Shown here: piece by piece, positions 25,401 through 32,128 of the stretch | Layout of the letters: each line of letters begins with the position of its first letter | Numbering within the stretch: the first letter of the stretch is position 1 | Origin: Paenibacillus_V sp046244365 | GTDB lineage: Bacteria; Bacillota; Bacilli; Paenibacillales; NBRC-103111 | DNA length: 64,000 nt | Reading direction: 5' to 3' | NCBI RefSeq assembly: GCF_046244365.1 | Contig: NZ_CP176395.1 | Location: 4,588,001-4,652,000 of the forward strand | Notes under the pieces: model-generated | Seen by the model: the letters and a program-made list of their open reading frames with translations, nothing else | Databases searched by the model: none | Told to the model about the DNA's origin: nothing | Position numbers and translations under genes: made by a program

Positions 25401-27277
25401 ACTTCGCAGTTGCGAACACGTACGATGTCGCTCAACCCATCGCCCGACATATCCGAGAGATAGATCGACTGTTCCCCATCGGCAAATACGATGTGAGGTC
25501 CTTCTTCTTCGTCCCATGATTTGCTCACGCGCTTCGCCGCATCAAAGCCGGCTTCTCCAAGAGACGGATACCAAACAAACGCATCGTGTTCACTGATCAA
25601 GATATCGGCGTGACCGTCCCCGTCGAGGTCGATGAATTTGAGATTGGGGTCATTCCAATCCACATTGGGCAGAGAAGCAAATGGTACAAACGTGTCCCAC
25701 TTCTCGTCCATAGTCCGTTCAAAGAACCCCGGCATTGGGCCTGCAAATCGCACCACATCCGGACGACCGTCGCCTGCCAAATCGAGGAACTGCGTTTGTC
25801 TGGCCAACGCCATCGAAGGTTTGGTAGAGACAAGTTCCGGCGGTCCGAACTTCGCCTCAATCTGCTCGCCCACCGCGTTGGTAGGACTAAGGTTGCGTTT
25901 GTAGTACCATGCGTTTTCTTGTTCGGCCAGAATACCCGATAGCCCTTCACCGTCAAGGTCAATCCAATGATATTTAGCGCCGTCAATGCCTATGGGAATA
26001 TTATCGAGACTTTCGCCCTGTAACTCTCGCAGTTCATCTTGAATAGCAGCGTCGCGGTATTGGAACTCATGCGGAGGGAGCATGGCTGTGAGGTATTCTC
26101 CGTCTGCTGTAAGTTGATAACTTCGCTGCGCCACTTCGATCATTTTTGAAAAGATGGGGGTGCGAACGTTTTCGGTGTCATCCTCGTATTCGTAGGAGAA
26201 TTCGGTCGAACGAACAAGGCCATCGTATCCTTTGTGACCGTCAGGACCAGGATCATCCGGAATGTGATGGAACATGAGAACGCGCTGGCACAAACGATAG
26301 GTACGCACTTCAAACGTTGATCGGTATGAGGAGAAGGGATCATAACGAAGGTTCCATAAGCCGACTTCTTCAGGTGCAGGTTTGGTCTCATGGTGTTCGC
26401 CATAGTCGAATACCGTTTCAAAGTACCAATTGTCCGGGGGCTCCGGCCATGGCCGATCTTCCACAAGTTTGGGAAAATAGGGCTTATGGTTGCCATAGAA
26501 GATGCGCTTGAGATACCTGTTGGAAAATCGCCGCTTGTCCGTTTCATCCCCGCGATTCAGCTCATGAGCTTTCGTGAAATCAACTTTGTCCGCGTTCTCG
26601 GCTTTATATTGATACTTGATGACGTTGCCCTTGTCGTCGTGGCTCTGGCAGATGAGCCAACTGAAAATGCGTTCGGAATGCTCGGGGGCTGTAATTCTCG
26701 ACTCTTCGTTTCTGCCGTACCAGGTTGTAACATTGTCTCTCGAGATGGAACGCCAAAAGACATCGTCCGGCTTGGACGTATTTGTCCACCTTTCAATGCG
26801 GGCGAACAAGCCCTCGACGCGCGGGCGATACCGGCAAATCCGATAGTTTTCACCATTTACCGTCCGTGGATCTACTTTCTCGCGAATCCATTTTTCATCC
26901 GCATCCATAATAAGTGCAGGCACCAAATCTTCGGAACCGGACAGCATGAACACGTCCGAATCCTCGTCATCCAAATATTGCGGCAGCCCCTTATCCGTCT
27001 TACGCGTGATTGAAGGCAGAGAGAGACTCCAGCCCAAACCAAAAGGCCCGTTCCCGGCACCGGAGTCATACGATAGGGAAAGCTGCGGGCCAAAACCGCC
27101 GCGGCCAGGACTGGTCACAATGGGTACGCTCATAGATCCGGTACCTGTGACCGGGTTGGCGGAGAACTTCTCTCCTATGCCGCGGATCGCCCCGCCACCT
27201 TTGGGCAGCGAGATGGAGGGCGCCTTTAATACATGCTCATCTTTGCTTGGACTTGTTGTCATTTCCGGTAAGACCAT
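19487..27277 (-). CDS. Fused Tc toxin TcB-TcC protein with C-terminal Tox-REase-5 nuclease domain
   Basis: A 2596-aa protein. The ATG at 27277 has AGGGGG at 6 nt; two earlier in-frame starts are too close to it or lack a site. The order is an SpvB-type N-terminus (GGGAIRGIGEKFSANPVTGT, GLGWSLSLPSI), FG-GAP/VCBS calcium-type repeats (DLDGDGHADIL, DMSGDGLSDIV, DIDGTGTTDIL), the TcB middle and C domains, RHS/YD repeats, and the RHS core end (YRYTGKERDEETGFSYHGAR, then DPAGLADGPCVYMYVRGNP) where self-cleavage is known in TccC proteins. After DLDGR (2269) comes a hydrophobic double segment (about 2280-2325), a Pro-rich linker (to about 2440) and a Tox-REase-5-like domain with FDG (D2492) and EAK (E2507, K2509), the PD-(D/E)xK pattern. 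It is the first gene of the Tc operon. Confidence 0.93.
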   Translation of the reverse strand: MVLPEMTTSPSKDEHVLKAPSISLPKGGGAIRGIGEKFSANPVTGTGSMSVPIVTSPGRGGFGPQLSLSYDSGAGNGPFGLGWSLSLPSITRKTDKGLPQYLDDEDSDVFMLSGSEDLVPALIMDADEKWIREKVDPRTVNGENYRICRYRPRVEGLFARIERWTNTSKPDDVFWRSISRDNVTTWYGRNEESRITAPEHSERIFSWLICQSHDDKGNVIKYQYKAENADKVDFTKAHELNRGDETDKRRFSNRYLKRIFYGNHKPYFPKLVEDRPWPEPPDNWYFETVFDYGEHHETKPAPEEVGLWNLRYDPFSSYRSTFEVRTYRLCQRVLMFHHIPDDPGPDGHKGYDGLVRSTEFSYEYEDDTENVRTPIFSKMIEVAQRSYQLTADGEYLTAMLPPHEFQYRDAAIQDELRELQGESLDNIPIGIDGAKYHWIDLDGEGLSGILAEQENAWYYKRNLSPTNAVGEQIEAKFGPPELVSTKPSMALARQTQFLDLAGDGRPDVVRFAGPMPGFFERTMDEKWDTFVPFASLPNVDWNDPNLKFIDLDGDGHADILISEHDAFVWYPSLGEAGFDAAKRVSKSWDEEEGPHIVFADGEQSIYLSDMSGDGLSDIVRVRNCEVCYWPNLGYGRFGAKVTMDHAPRVDQPDQFEPLLFDHADQFDPRRIRLADIDGTGTTDILYLHRDGVRVYFNQSGNSWSAPTAIQNFPLPDHVGSVQVMDLLGNGTACLVWSSPLPSDARRPLRYLDLMGGKKPHLLEKTINNLGAETTIHYAPSTKFYLQDKKDGKPWITKLPFPVHCVEKVTVKDIWRQTNFSTTYSYHHGYFDGSEREFRGFGRVEQIDVEDYGTFAKENNNSPYITDVNTLYQPPVKTVTWYHTGAFLDRERIMGQFQAEYFQVQGDFQENPLPEPDLDALNLSGEEWREALRACKGMMLRQEVYELDVEAIAKVKLFSAAFHNCHIHLVQPKADNPHAVFHVTESEAITYHYELDLRAKELKPDPRIVHTLNLSMDEYGNNQQSVAVVYPRLRNHGDAALIGDESDVYLHVQDDARKLIHHVHSEMHLSYTETHYTKDVMEPDVYRLRLPCELLRYELTDKPRFNEACRCCTLEELREYKLSDRYPSVKKPKLVEEIAYQVLPSGDLPQKRIVEHSQTRFFDANLDQPLALGQMSALGLPYESYKLALTDEILGLVFGDKIHLDVQTAITDKKKGGYLSIAGKYWMCSGVAGFNVDARDHFYLPERYTDPFGNTTTLSYDSRDLYIQSSTDAKGNRTEVVEFDFRVLAPRRMKDLNDNLSEVRFDILGMPAATAVLGKGGEADSLIGFDNALLNPDLETRQNFFVNHDYDVADAKNLLRGASARHVYYFGEIFKDGKTVWGQHPACACGIVRERHFVDEPDSTVQCGFEYSDGTGNVIVKKVQAEADPETPGGPLRWVASGKTIHNNKGNPVKQYEPYFSQPMVGHRYEEPSEAGVTPVMYYDAVGRLIRTDLPNGSYSRADFSPWHAVHYDANDTVKMNNAWYNRNSKLEVSKEDQRAALLAAEHENTPSVTIFDSLGREVVTIAHNRVGSTDEKYVTFTKLDAEGKPLWVQDARGNRVMQYILPLLPGGVHLFNDPINMDTEGFSPCYDIAGNLLYQHSMDAGDRWMLFDASGKPMFAWNNRSFRTRTIYDDLHRPIGSYVTGTDPVNPSREIQFEKLIYGEGQVDDKNRNLRGKLLKHFDTAGIVEVEAYDFKGNPLQTIRELTVDYKATPDWSQHPAPALEAERIVARTRYDALNRPIQLVAPHYMTANPKRINITQPVYNEAGLLERLDVWLNQAVEPITLLAGNTASQHPVKNIKYNAKGQRVLLQYGNGSKTIYKYEQKSFRLKRLITTRDNDDALLQDLNYTYDPVGNITQILDNANDRVIHNNQCVLPGAEYRYDALYRLIAAGGREHKGKGQQYDWDDSSHYVPTITNDCHALQNYVETYRYDEVGNIMQMIHHTGRNLAQPGQSIWNRRYQYALDSNRLLATSLPDDPDLLGYAATPGGYSAKYTYDLHGNMTSMPHLPQMSWDFKDQLIATTKMVKNDSLPPGKVSAITYYVYDAAGQRVRKVTETQTGALSKQRIYIGGFELYREYSGGTVKLERESLHVMDDKQRLALIETQTIKEQIPIASPQPIVRYQLGNHLGSVSLELDENAAVITYEEYTPFGSTAYCAGCSAAEVSLKRYRYTGKERDEETGFSYHGARYYALWLARWTSCDPAGLADGPCVYMYVRGNPIRYFDLDGRYPTEQEVLQTGYRILASGFIAIGMPVAVPAVVRVASSPYTLLAVVAIGVPVAVHFYTEANPVPYTKPEDNKTPTPAPAGTASLAPPSPPPSSAPPKPSQPAVIPPPPLKDDPSVEKIQGKWENGVFVPAVPKNDTAARRSNAKSGNAMKPPKLPPNHGVAATPAPAPTGKATGSSSPKKKEPGQWAPDLTAGHNMEDKDALYQKQITGKPASETYYVNGVSFDGYRDGKGGEPGKLLEAKNWSDNSRFMKALNNLMNGNYSDYMYLLDKASEILDQAKDQVKAAEGTGAKIEWHVSGEKATQAFQMLFENDPEIKGKITVIHEPLKQ

Positions 27278-27468
27278 AGTCATCCCCCTGTTAATACCCA
27301 AAAATGATTTCTTTTTGTCTTATTGACAATGTCCGTCAGCATCCCTAATCTCTATTATTGCTTAGGGTGGTTTATTTTACCAATGTGCTCTAATACCTAT
27401 TTATTTGATAATTCTTTCGTTTCATTTCGCTAAAAAACGCGATCATTCTACACAAACATGATAATCTT

Positions 27469-27735
27469 TTATATCCATAAAATAAAAAAACCGCGCTCGG
27501 CGCGGGTTTTTATTGATATATGTTCTTGTCCTCTGTCAAAAATCGACTTTACGTCTCGTAGCAACAGCCCTAATGGCAAAAAGAACATCAATTTACTCAA
27601 ATCTATGCCAGTTACCCTCAATGCAAGTATGACGATAATCAGTGCCGCCAGTAACAGACCTAAGTCAATCATAAAACCAAAAGCTCGCCGTCTGTAAGAT
27701 GCCCAAGTTAATACTAACTCTCCTTCTGGCTGCAT
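27469..27735 (-). CDS. Short RDD-family membrane protein, probably truncated at its C-terminus
   Basis: An 88-aa protein. The ATG at 27735 follows AGAGAGGAGAAG. It starts with the RDD signature (YRRRAFGFMIDLGLLLAALI) and has two transmembrane segments, then LLRDVKSIFDRGQ. RDD proteins usually continue with a SxGK(K/R)-type motif and a third membrane segment (about 130-180 aa). Here the frame instead runs into a dispersed repeat (27475-27535) that supplies a foreign tail (EHISIKTRAERGFFILWI) and a terminator. I infer C-terminal truncation by that repeat. It may still be made; its function is unknown. Confidence 0.65.
   Translation of the reverse strand: MQPEGELVLTWASYRRRAFGFMIDLGLLLAALIIVILALRVTGIDLSKLMFFLPLGLLLRDVKSIFDRGQEHISIKTRAERGFFILWI
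27475..27535. repeat. Dispersed about 61-bp repeat, copy A, with terminator hairpin
   Basis: From CCATAAAATAAAAAAA through the CCGCGCTCGGCGCGG hairpin to ATTGATATATGTTCTTGTCC, this stretch matches copy B at 49988-50049 at all but about three or four positions. It overlaps the last 20 or so codons of the RDD gene. Between the copies the flanking sequences are unrelated. Confidence 0.9.
27484..27511. terminator. Bidirectional rho-independent terminator upstream of the Tc operon
   Basis: A perfect stem CCGCGC-TCG-GCGCGG with seven A on the left and five T on the right works on both strands. On the minus strand it ends the RDD transcript before the Tc operon. The 190 nt between the RDD stop and the Tc start (27278-27468) should hold the Tc promoter, but I see no convincing -35/-10 pair. 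Confidence 0.85.
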
Positions 27736-27944
27736 GACTTCTCCTCTCTGTAATCCAAAAAAATCAATGGATGCACCCTCTGATATCCCCTACAGTTGCT
27801 TGATAATATTACGGCTGTCTGTCCATTAACGAAACTAAACTAATTATTTCTTTCAAAACTGTTTATTACTGCATCCCACGCTAGCTCCGATGCAAGTAAT
27901 CCAATATGACCGGCACTAAGATCTGGGTTATCGACTTTATTGGT

Positions 27945-28532
27945 TTAAGCCATAAATAAAACGTCACCATCGTCAATTGTGTGAAATGGATATATTGCTC
28001 TTGCCATTGAAGTATGTATTTGCTTGGACAATTGGCGCAAAGATGCAGCAGGTAACTTCTGATTGGTTACGACTACTGTCAACGTTGTATTTCCAAGCTT
28101 CTTAACAGAGTCATCCATATGATGTTCTAGGTTCAAATATCGTGTATTTATATGGATATCATGATAACCTCTTATAATTGAACCATCTCTACCTATAATG
28201 GCTCCCATCGAATTGACAACTGTGTATACTACAATTTTCGTTGGACCGATTTGCCGAAAAGCTGCGCCTTGGCCTCCTGCTTCCCAATGGTTATCCCCTT
28301 TTCCAACCTTTGCGGAACGTCCTGCACCAATTGTTCCCATCGGAAACTTGTTTATTTGCGCACTTAGAAAGGCAGCGCTTCCGAGCTGCTTATCCGGGTA
28401 GATCGCGTTATCCCTTCCGACGAAGTCATAGATGGTTGCTGCCGCCACTCTAGGCATAGAGTTTGTTGAGTAACCGCTCTGGGCCAATAATTCAGAAGTA
28501 ACTCCAGTCACAGCTTCTAATCTGCCAGCCAT
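27945..28532 (-). pseudogene. 5'-truncated P1-family peptidase (DmpA / NylC-like)
   Basis: About 195 residues match the middle and C-terminal part of the P1 family (L-aminopeptidase/D-esterase, 6-aminohexanoate-oligomer hydrolase): RLEAVTGVTSELLAQSGY, PRVAAATIYDFVGR, and the end KLGNTTLTVVVTNQ with the Asn-Thr autocleavage site that makes the catalytic Thr, then YPFHTIDDGDVLF. Full-length members are about 320-350 aa, so the first 100 or more residues (substrate-binding, GxGH-type part) are missing. The remaining frame starts with an ATG overlapping the GNAT stop by one base (TAATG) with no separate ribosome binding site. Probably a deletion fused it to the GNAT gene. Confidence 0.75.
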
Positions 28533-29413
28533 TATATATCGCTTGGAGGTCTGCTCAATCGAGTGTCCGGTTTGTAATATTTTGTTACCCAATGGTTTAA
28601 TGACTTTTCTTTGAAACCAAGACTCTTATACAATTTTATCGCAGGATTGCCTTTTACAACCCCGAGCGTCACGTTTTTTCCACTTCTTCGCATAATTTCA
28701 TTTACTAGAAATGAAATAAAAGCTCTGCCGTATCCTCGTGATTGAATATCTGGGCGAACGGAAACATGGCTTAGCTCACTGCCGTCAATAATGCCAACTG
28801 CCACTATTTCACCGTCGATAAGCATCACGAATCTATTGTTTCTATCTTCGGCGAATCTCATCCGTTCCGTTTCGTTAGGAGGATAATAGTAAGACGGAAG
28901 AATCCCCATGCGTTCATGCATTTGGTAAAAGGCTATTTCGCAAATGTTATGGCATATTACATAATCATCATCTTCGTATTTCCTGACAGAAATATTACTT
29001 TCAGGAAGAGGTACACCTTCACGCTCCATGATAAAGGATGAATAACTTATGTAATAACCATGCTTATATAAAAATTGGAGAGAACAACGATCGCCATCTA
29101 TACAGACTCCTATCGAACGTTCTACTGCCGCGTTTTTGGAAAGTATGTCATCCGCCTTTGCCATAAGTGCGGCACCAATGCCCATTCTTCTGTATTCTTT
29201 ATTAACAAATATCGTCGTCAACGCTCTTCTCTTAAAACCATCAAATGAGAGAAAAGCTACCGTTAAGTCGTTGTAACGAGCAACAAATATTCCGTCAGAG
29301 AGCATTTTGTCACTCTGTTGAAACACGTTAAACGGTTCATTTCCACACCACATGGCTGTGATTGAGGCTTTATCCCTTTCGGGTTTATAGGGTTCAATTA
29401 TCAGATGTTCCAC
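28532..29413 (-). CDS. GNAT N-acetyltransferase with two tandem GNAT domains
   Basis: About 293 aa. Domain 1 (about 5-130) has motif A TTIFVNKEYRRMGIGAALM. Domain 2 (about 135-280) has VSVRPDIQSRGYGRAFI followed by NPAIKLYKSLGFKE. Both acetyl-CoA pyrophosphate loops (RxxGxG/A) are preserved, so both halves may bind acetyl-CoA. I prefer a GTG start at 29413, 7 nt after AAGGAG; the ATG two codons earlier is only 1 nt from it. Substrate unknown. It is directly followed by the truncated P1 peptidase. Confidence 0.88.
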   Translation of the reverse strand: MEHLIIEPYKPERDKASITAMWCGNEPFNVFQQSDKMLSDGIFVARYNDLTVAFLSFDGFKRRALTTIFVNKEYRRMGIGAALMAKADDILSKNAAVERSIGVCIDGDRCSLQFLYKHGYYISYSSFIMEREGVPLPESNISVRKYEDDDYVICHNICEIAFYQMHERMGILPSYYYPPNETERMRFAEDRNNRFVMLIDGEIVAVGIIDGSELSHVSVRPDIQSRGYGRAFISFLVNEIMRRSGKNVTLGVVKGNPAIKLYKSLGFKEKSLNHWVTKYYKPDTRLSRPPSDI

Positions 29414-29905
29414 CGGCATTCTCCTTTCAAATTAGGCATTTAATACTGTAACATTTTACCACAATAATCAAACATGCGTTCAACGTGGTGTTGCGTTATT
29501 CTGCCCGTTCGTAATATGAGGTCAGCCAGTCCTTTCTAGTTGATCCTTTTTTCATATGCTCTGAGGATAAAGTTGGCCGAGTCGAACGTTCCTGCCCGTG
29601 TGACTTGATACCGAGCGCTATAATGTTCACCCCTACTTGTCATGACCATGATTGAGGCTGGTTGGGACGTGTGATCCCGTATAACAAGCGATGCTATGGA
29701 GCGACAAGAAGAACCCCTAGGGGCTGGAGCTTTTGTGCGTTTTGCCGGCAAGCATTTTTTCCTACACAAAAAAAAGCCTGATTTCTCAAGCTTTTTGTGT
29801 CTTTGGACACGACATCAGTCGTCGTTTGTCGGTTGACAAGAACTTAACGACATTAAAGATCACCCGAAAAAACTTGACTGCCCTCGCCTCAGGCCCATCA
29901 GCCCC
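29414..29905. other. Gene-free interval between GNAT and ECF41 genes
   Basis: About 490 bases. The left part should contain the GNAT promoter (minus strand). A 77-codon minus-strand frame (29536-29769) has no ribosome binding site and no recognisable protein text, so I do not call it. The right part holds the ECF41 terminator. Confidence 0.5.
29767..29798 (-). terminator. Rho-independent terminator of the ECF41 gene
   Basis: On the minus strand AAAAAGC-TTGA-GAAA-TCAG-GCTTTTT forms an 11-bp stem (one G.T pair) closed by a GAAA tetraloop and is followed by a T tract. It lies about 108 nt past the sigma factor stop. Confidence 0.85.
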
Positions 29906-30769
29906 TCACGCCAGCGACTTAAGCTTGTCCGGATTACGCAAAACATACAGGCCGCGGATGAGTCCGCCTTCGACGCGGAACAGGGCTGCCGTATGAACAA
30001 CTCCGTCCTCGGAGCGCAGAATCATGCCGGGTTCCCCGTTGATGCGCTCCATATGGATAACCACTTCTCCCTCGAACGTAGCGGCCTTGCGAATGATGCC
30101 CATAAGAAATTTCGCAACGCGCTCTGCGGTATGAATCGGATTAACCGCCGCCTGCACCTTGCCTCCGCCATCGGGCAGCAGCACAACGTTGGGATCGAGC
30201 ATCGACAGAAGGCGATTCATGTTCCCCTGTTTGAGGGCGGTCACGAAACCGTCTACCCATTCCTCGCCGGCCGATTGGGCCGGGAGCGGCGCCTCGGCGT
30301 CCAGCCCCAGTTTCGCGCTTGCGCGGCTGAACAGCTTCCGGCAATTGACCTCGCTTTTATCCATTAGCCTGGCGATTTCCCCATACTCGAACCCGAGAGC
30401 CTCCCGCAGCACAAAAACCGCCCGCTCCGACGCCGACACCCGCTCCAGCAGCACCAGCATGGCATAGGACAACAGATCGTCGCGCGCGACCGAATCCGCC
30501 GGGTCGTTATCCGCCGCAACATGGGGCTCGGGCAACCACTCTCCAAAGTATTCCTCCCGCTTCTTGCGAGCCGACTTGTACAGATCCCGGCAGCGGTTCG
30601 TGACCATTTTGCAAAGGTAGGGTCCGGGCTCGTTCAATTTCTCCGGCGGCAATTGATAGGCTTTCAAAAATACGTCCTGCACAACGTCCTCGGCGTCGGA
30701 GACCGACCCGGTCAGCTGGTAGGCGAGGTTGAACAGCAGTCCTTTGTACTGCTTGTACAACTCCTGCAT
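29906..30769 (-). CDS. ECF41-group sigma factor (SigJ-like) with SnoaL-like extension
   Basis: A 287-aa protein; the ATG at 30769 has AAGGAAG at 7 nt. Region sigma-2 (1-70, LTGSVSDAEDVVQDVFLKAY) and sigma-4 (about 100-155, FEYGEIARLMDKSEVNCRKL) are followed by a SnoaL/NTF2-like domain of 120 residues. This carries the two ECF41 hallmarks DGGGK (LLPDGGGKVQAAVNPI) and NPDKL (LRNPDKLKSLA). In this group, which has no classical anti-sigma factor, the C-terminal extension is known to modulate activity. It is divergent from an NAD(P)-binding protein gene that has a matching ECF41 promoter, the typical ECF41/COE arrangement. The inducing signal is unknown for the group. Confidence 0.95.
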   Translation of the reverse strand: MQELYKQYKGLLFNLAYQLTGSVSDAEDVVQDVFLKAYQLPPEKLNEPGPYLCKMVTNRCRDLYKSARKKREEYFGEWLPEPHVAADNDPADSVARDDLLSYAMLVLLERVSASERAVFVLREALGFEYGEIARLMDKSEVNCRKLFSRASAKLGLDAEAPLPAQSAGEEWVDGFVTALKQGNMNRLLSMLDPNVVLLPDGGGKVQAAVNPIHTAERVAKFLMGIIRKAATFEGEVVIHMERINGEPGMILRSEDGVVHTAALFRVEGGLIRGLYVLRNPDKLKSLA

Positions 30770-30966
30770 CTTGTCACTTCCTTGTCCGGCTGCTTTCTTC
30801 TTGTACTTACCTTATAACTTGATCGGCAATTAATCAACCCAAGCCTAAACGGTATACGACGTCCTTTGGAATTGCGCAATATCGTTTAATAGTCGCATTC
30901 GGATAAAGTTAATGCAGTCCGGGCGCTTACTTTTTGTTTGTTCAAGCGAAAATCTTCGCCGTCCCG

Positions 30967-30993
30967 TGTCACAGAACGTTCGGCTCGGTCGTT
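30967..30993 (+). promoter_or_regulatory. ECF41-type promoter
   Basis: TGTCACA (30967-30973), exactly 16 bp, then CGTT (30990-30993). The published ECF41 consensus is TGTCACA-N16-CGTC, so this differs at one base. It lies about 80 nt before the ATG of the NAD(P)-binding protein and is oriented toward it. The remainder of 30770-31074 should include the sigma gene's own promoter, which I could not assign. Confidence 0.85.
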
Positions 30994-31074
30994 ATAAGTA
31001 TGTCGGACCAAACAACAGGCTTCATTTAAACCTAATCGCCCAGCGGATACGGGCTAAAATCCAGGAGGAAACTC

Positions 31075-31824
31075 ATGAAAATTGTAGTGATCGGCGGCAG
31101 CGGACTTATCGGCAAAGGACTCGTACAGAACCTGAACAATCTCGGTCATGAAGCGGTGGCGGCTTCCCCGTCTCTGGGCGTCAACTCGGTAACGGGCGAA
31201 GGGCTGGCCGCGGCGCTGGCCGGCGCGCAAGTCGTCGTCGACGTCACCAACTCGCCTTCGTTCGAAGAGCAAGCGGTGCTGACGTTCTTCGAAACGTCGA
31301 CCAAGAATCTGCTGGCCGAGTCGGCGAACGCGGGCGTGCAGCACTATATCGCCCTGTCGATCGTCGGCACGGACCGTCCGCCCGGAAACGCTTATTTCAA
31401 CGCCAAGGTCGCCCAAGAGAAGTTGATCCAAGCGTCCTCGATTCCTTACACGATCGTCAGAGCGACGCAGTTCTTCGAATTTGCCGGCACCATCGCCTAT
31501 ACGGCGACGGAAGGTCAAATCGTCCGTTTACCGTCCTCCGCTATGCAGCCGATCGCGGCCGCGGATGTGAGCGCAGCTTTGGCCGACTACGCGCTGGCGG
31601 AACCCGTGAACGGCATAGTCGACCTGGCCGGACCCGAAAAGATCGGGATGGATGAGTTCGTCCGCCAATCCTTGAAGGTGGCTGGGGATAATCGCGAGGT
31701 CGTCACGGACAACGAGGCAGACTACTTCGGAGGGCAAGTGGATGATAGCGCGCTCGTTCCTGCGGAAGACAGCAACGTGCGTCTTGCGCCGACCCGTTTG
31801 GCGGATTGGCTCGCGCGCTCCTGA
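31075..31824 (+). CDS. NAD(P)-binding (NmrA/atypical SDR) oxidoreductase, ECF41 target
   Basis: A 249-aa protein; the ATG is preceded by CAGGAGGAA at 4-7 nt. The Rossmann motif VIGGSGLIGKGLV is at residues 5-17. It continues like NmrA-type sugar-epimerase/oxidoreductases (VVDVTNSPSFEEQ, HYIALSIVGTDRPP, AYFNAKVAQEKLIQASSIPY, TIVRATQFFEFA). The YxxxK catalytic pair appears as Y(F)NAK. ECF41 regulons normally hold one COE gene (carboxymuconolactone decarboxylase, oxidoreductase or epimerase), and this fits the oxidoreductase/epimerase class. GC content is clearly higher than in the genes upstream, as in the sigma gene. The physiological substrate is not known. Confidence 0.9.
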   Translation: MKIVVIGGSGLIGKGLVQNLNNLGHEAVAASPSLGVNSVTGEGLAAALAGAQVVVDVTNSPSFEEQAVLTFFETSTKNLLAESANAGVQHYIALSIVGTDRPPGNAYFNAKVAQEKLIQASSIPYTIVRATQFFEFAGTIAYTATEGQIVRLPSSAMQPIAAADVSAALADYALAEPVNGIVDLAGPEKIGMDEFVRQSLKVAGDNREVVTDNEADYFGGQVDDSALVPAEDSNVRLAPTRLADWLARS

Positions 31825-32128
31825 TTGCAAGCAATATCTGGGAGACATATGGTGTACTGTGGCTATCGTTGCGAGTGTGTATTCCGCGGATGAAGTATAG
31901 GCTCCATATCGCTTGAACTGTAGGGTAACATTCCAGGTTAGATACTAAGGGCCTCAAATTCTCTGCGTAATGCAGGGGGATGAGGCCCTTCGTGACGTTG
32001 GGCTTTAGAAGGTTCGTGCGACAGATCAGGTATTTTCCCTGCCCGTTACTTCAAAAAAATGAAGGAGGAACCGCGGCTTGGCAAACCCTATGCAATCGTA
32101 CCCAGTTCAATCAGTATCAGCTTGTGAT
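31825..32128. other. Intergenic region between convergent genes
   Basis: About 300 bases between the stops of the ECF41 target and the HAD phosphatase. It contains the large inverted repeat at 31947-31990, listed separately. No coding signal is evident. Confidence 0.5.
31947..31990. repeat. Nested inverted repeat (10-bp outer arms, inner hairpin)
   Basis: AAGGGCCTCA (31947-31956) and TGAGGCCCTT (31981-31990) are perfect 10-bp arms. The 24-nt interior contains a second hairpin, CTGC-GTAA-TGCAG. There is no T tract on either side, so a simple terminator is unlikely, though it sits between convergent genes. Confidence 0.8.

Noticed and set aside
26390..27013. 207-codon plus-strand open frame inside the TcB-TcC gene
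   Set aside because: Antisense to a well-supported gene with conserved domains; no ribosome binding site and no protein-like motif.
29536..29769. 77-codon minus-strand ORF between GNAT and ECF41 genes
   Set aside because: No ribosome binding site, no recognisable motif, and it begins directly at the terminator of the sigma gene.
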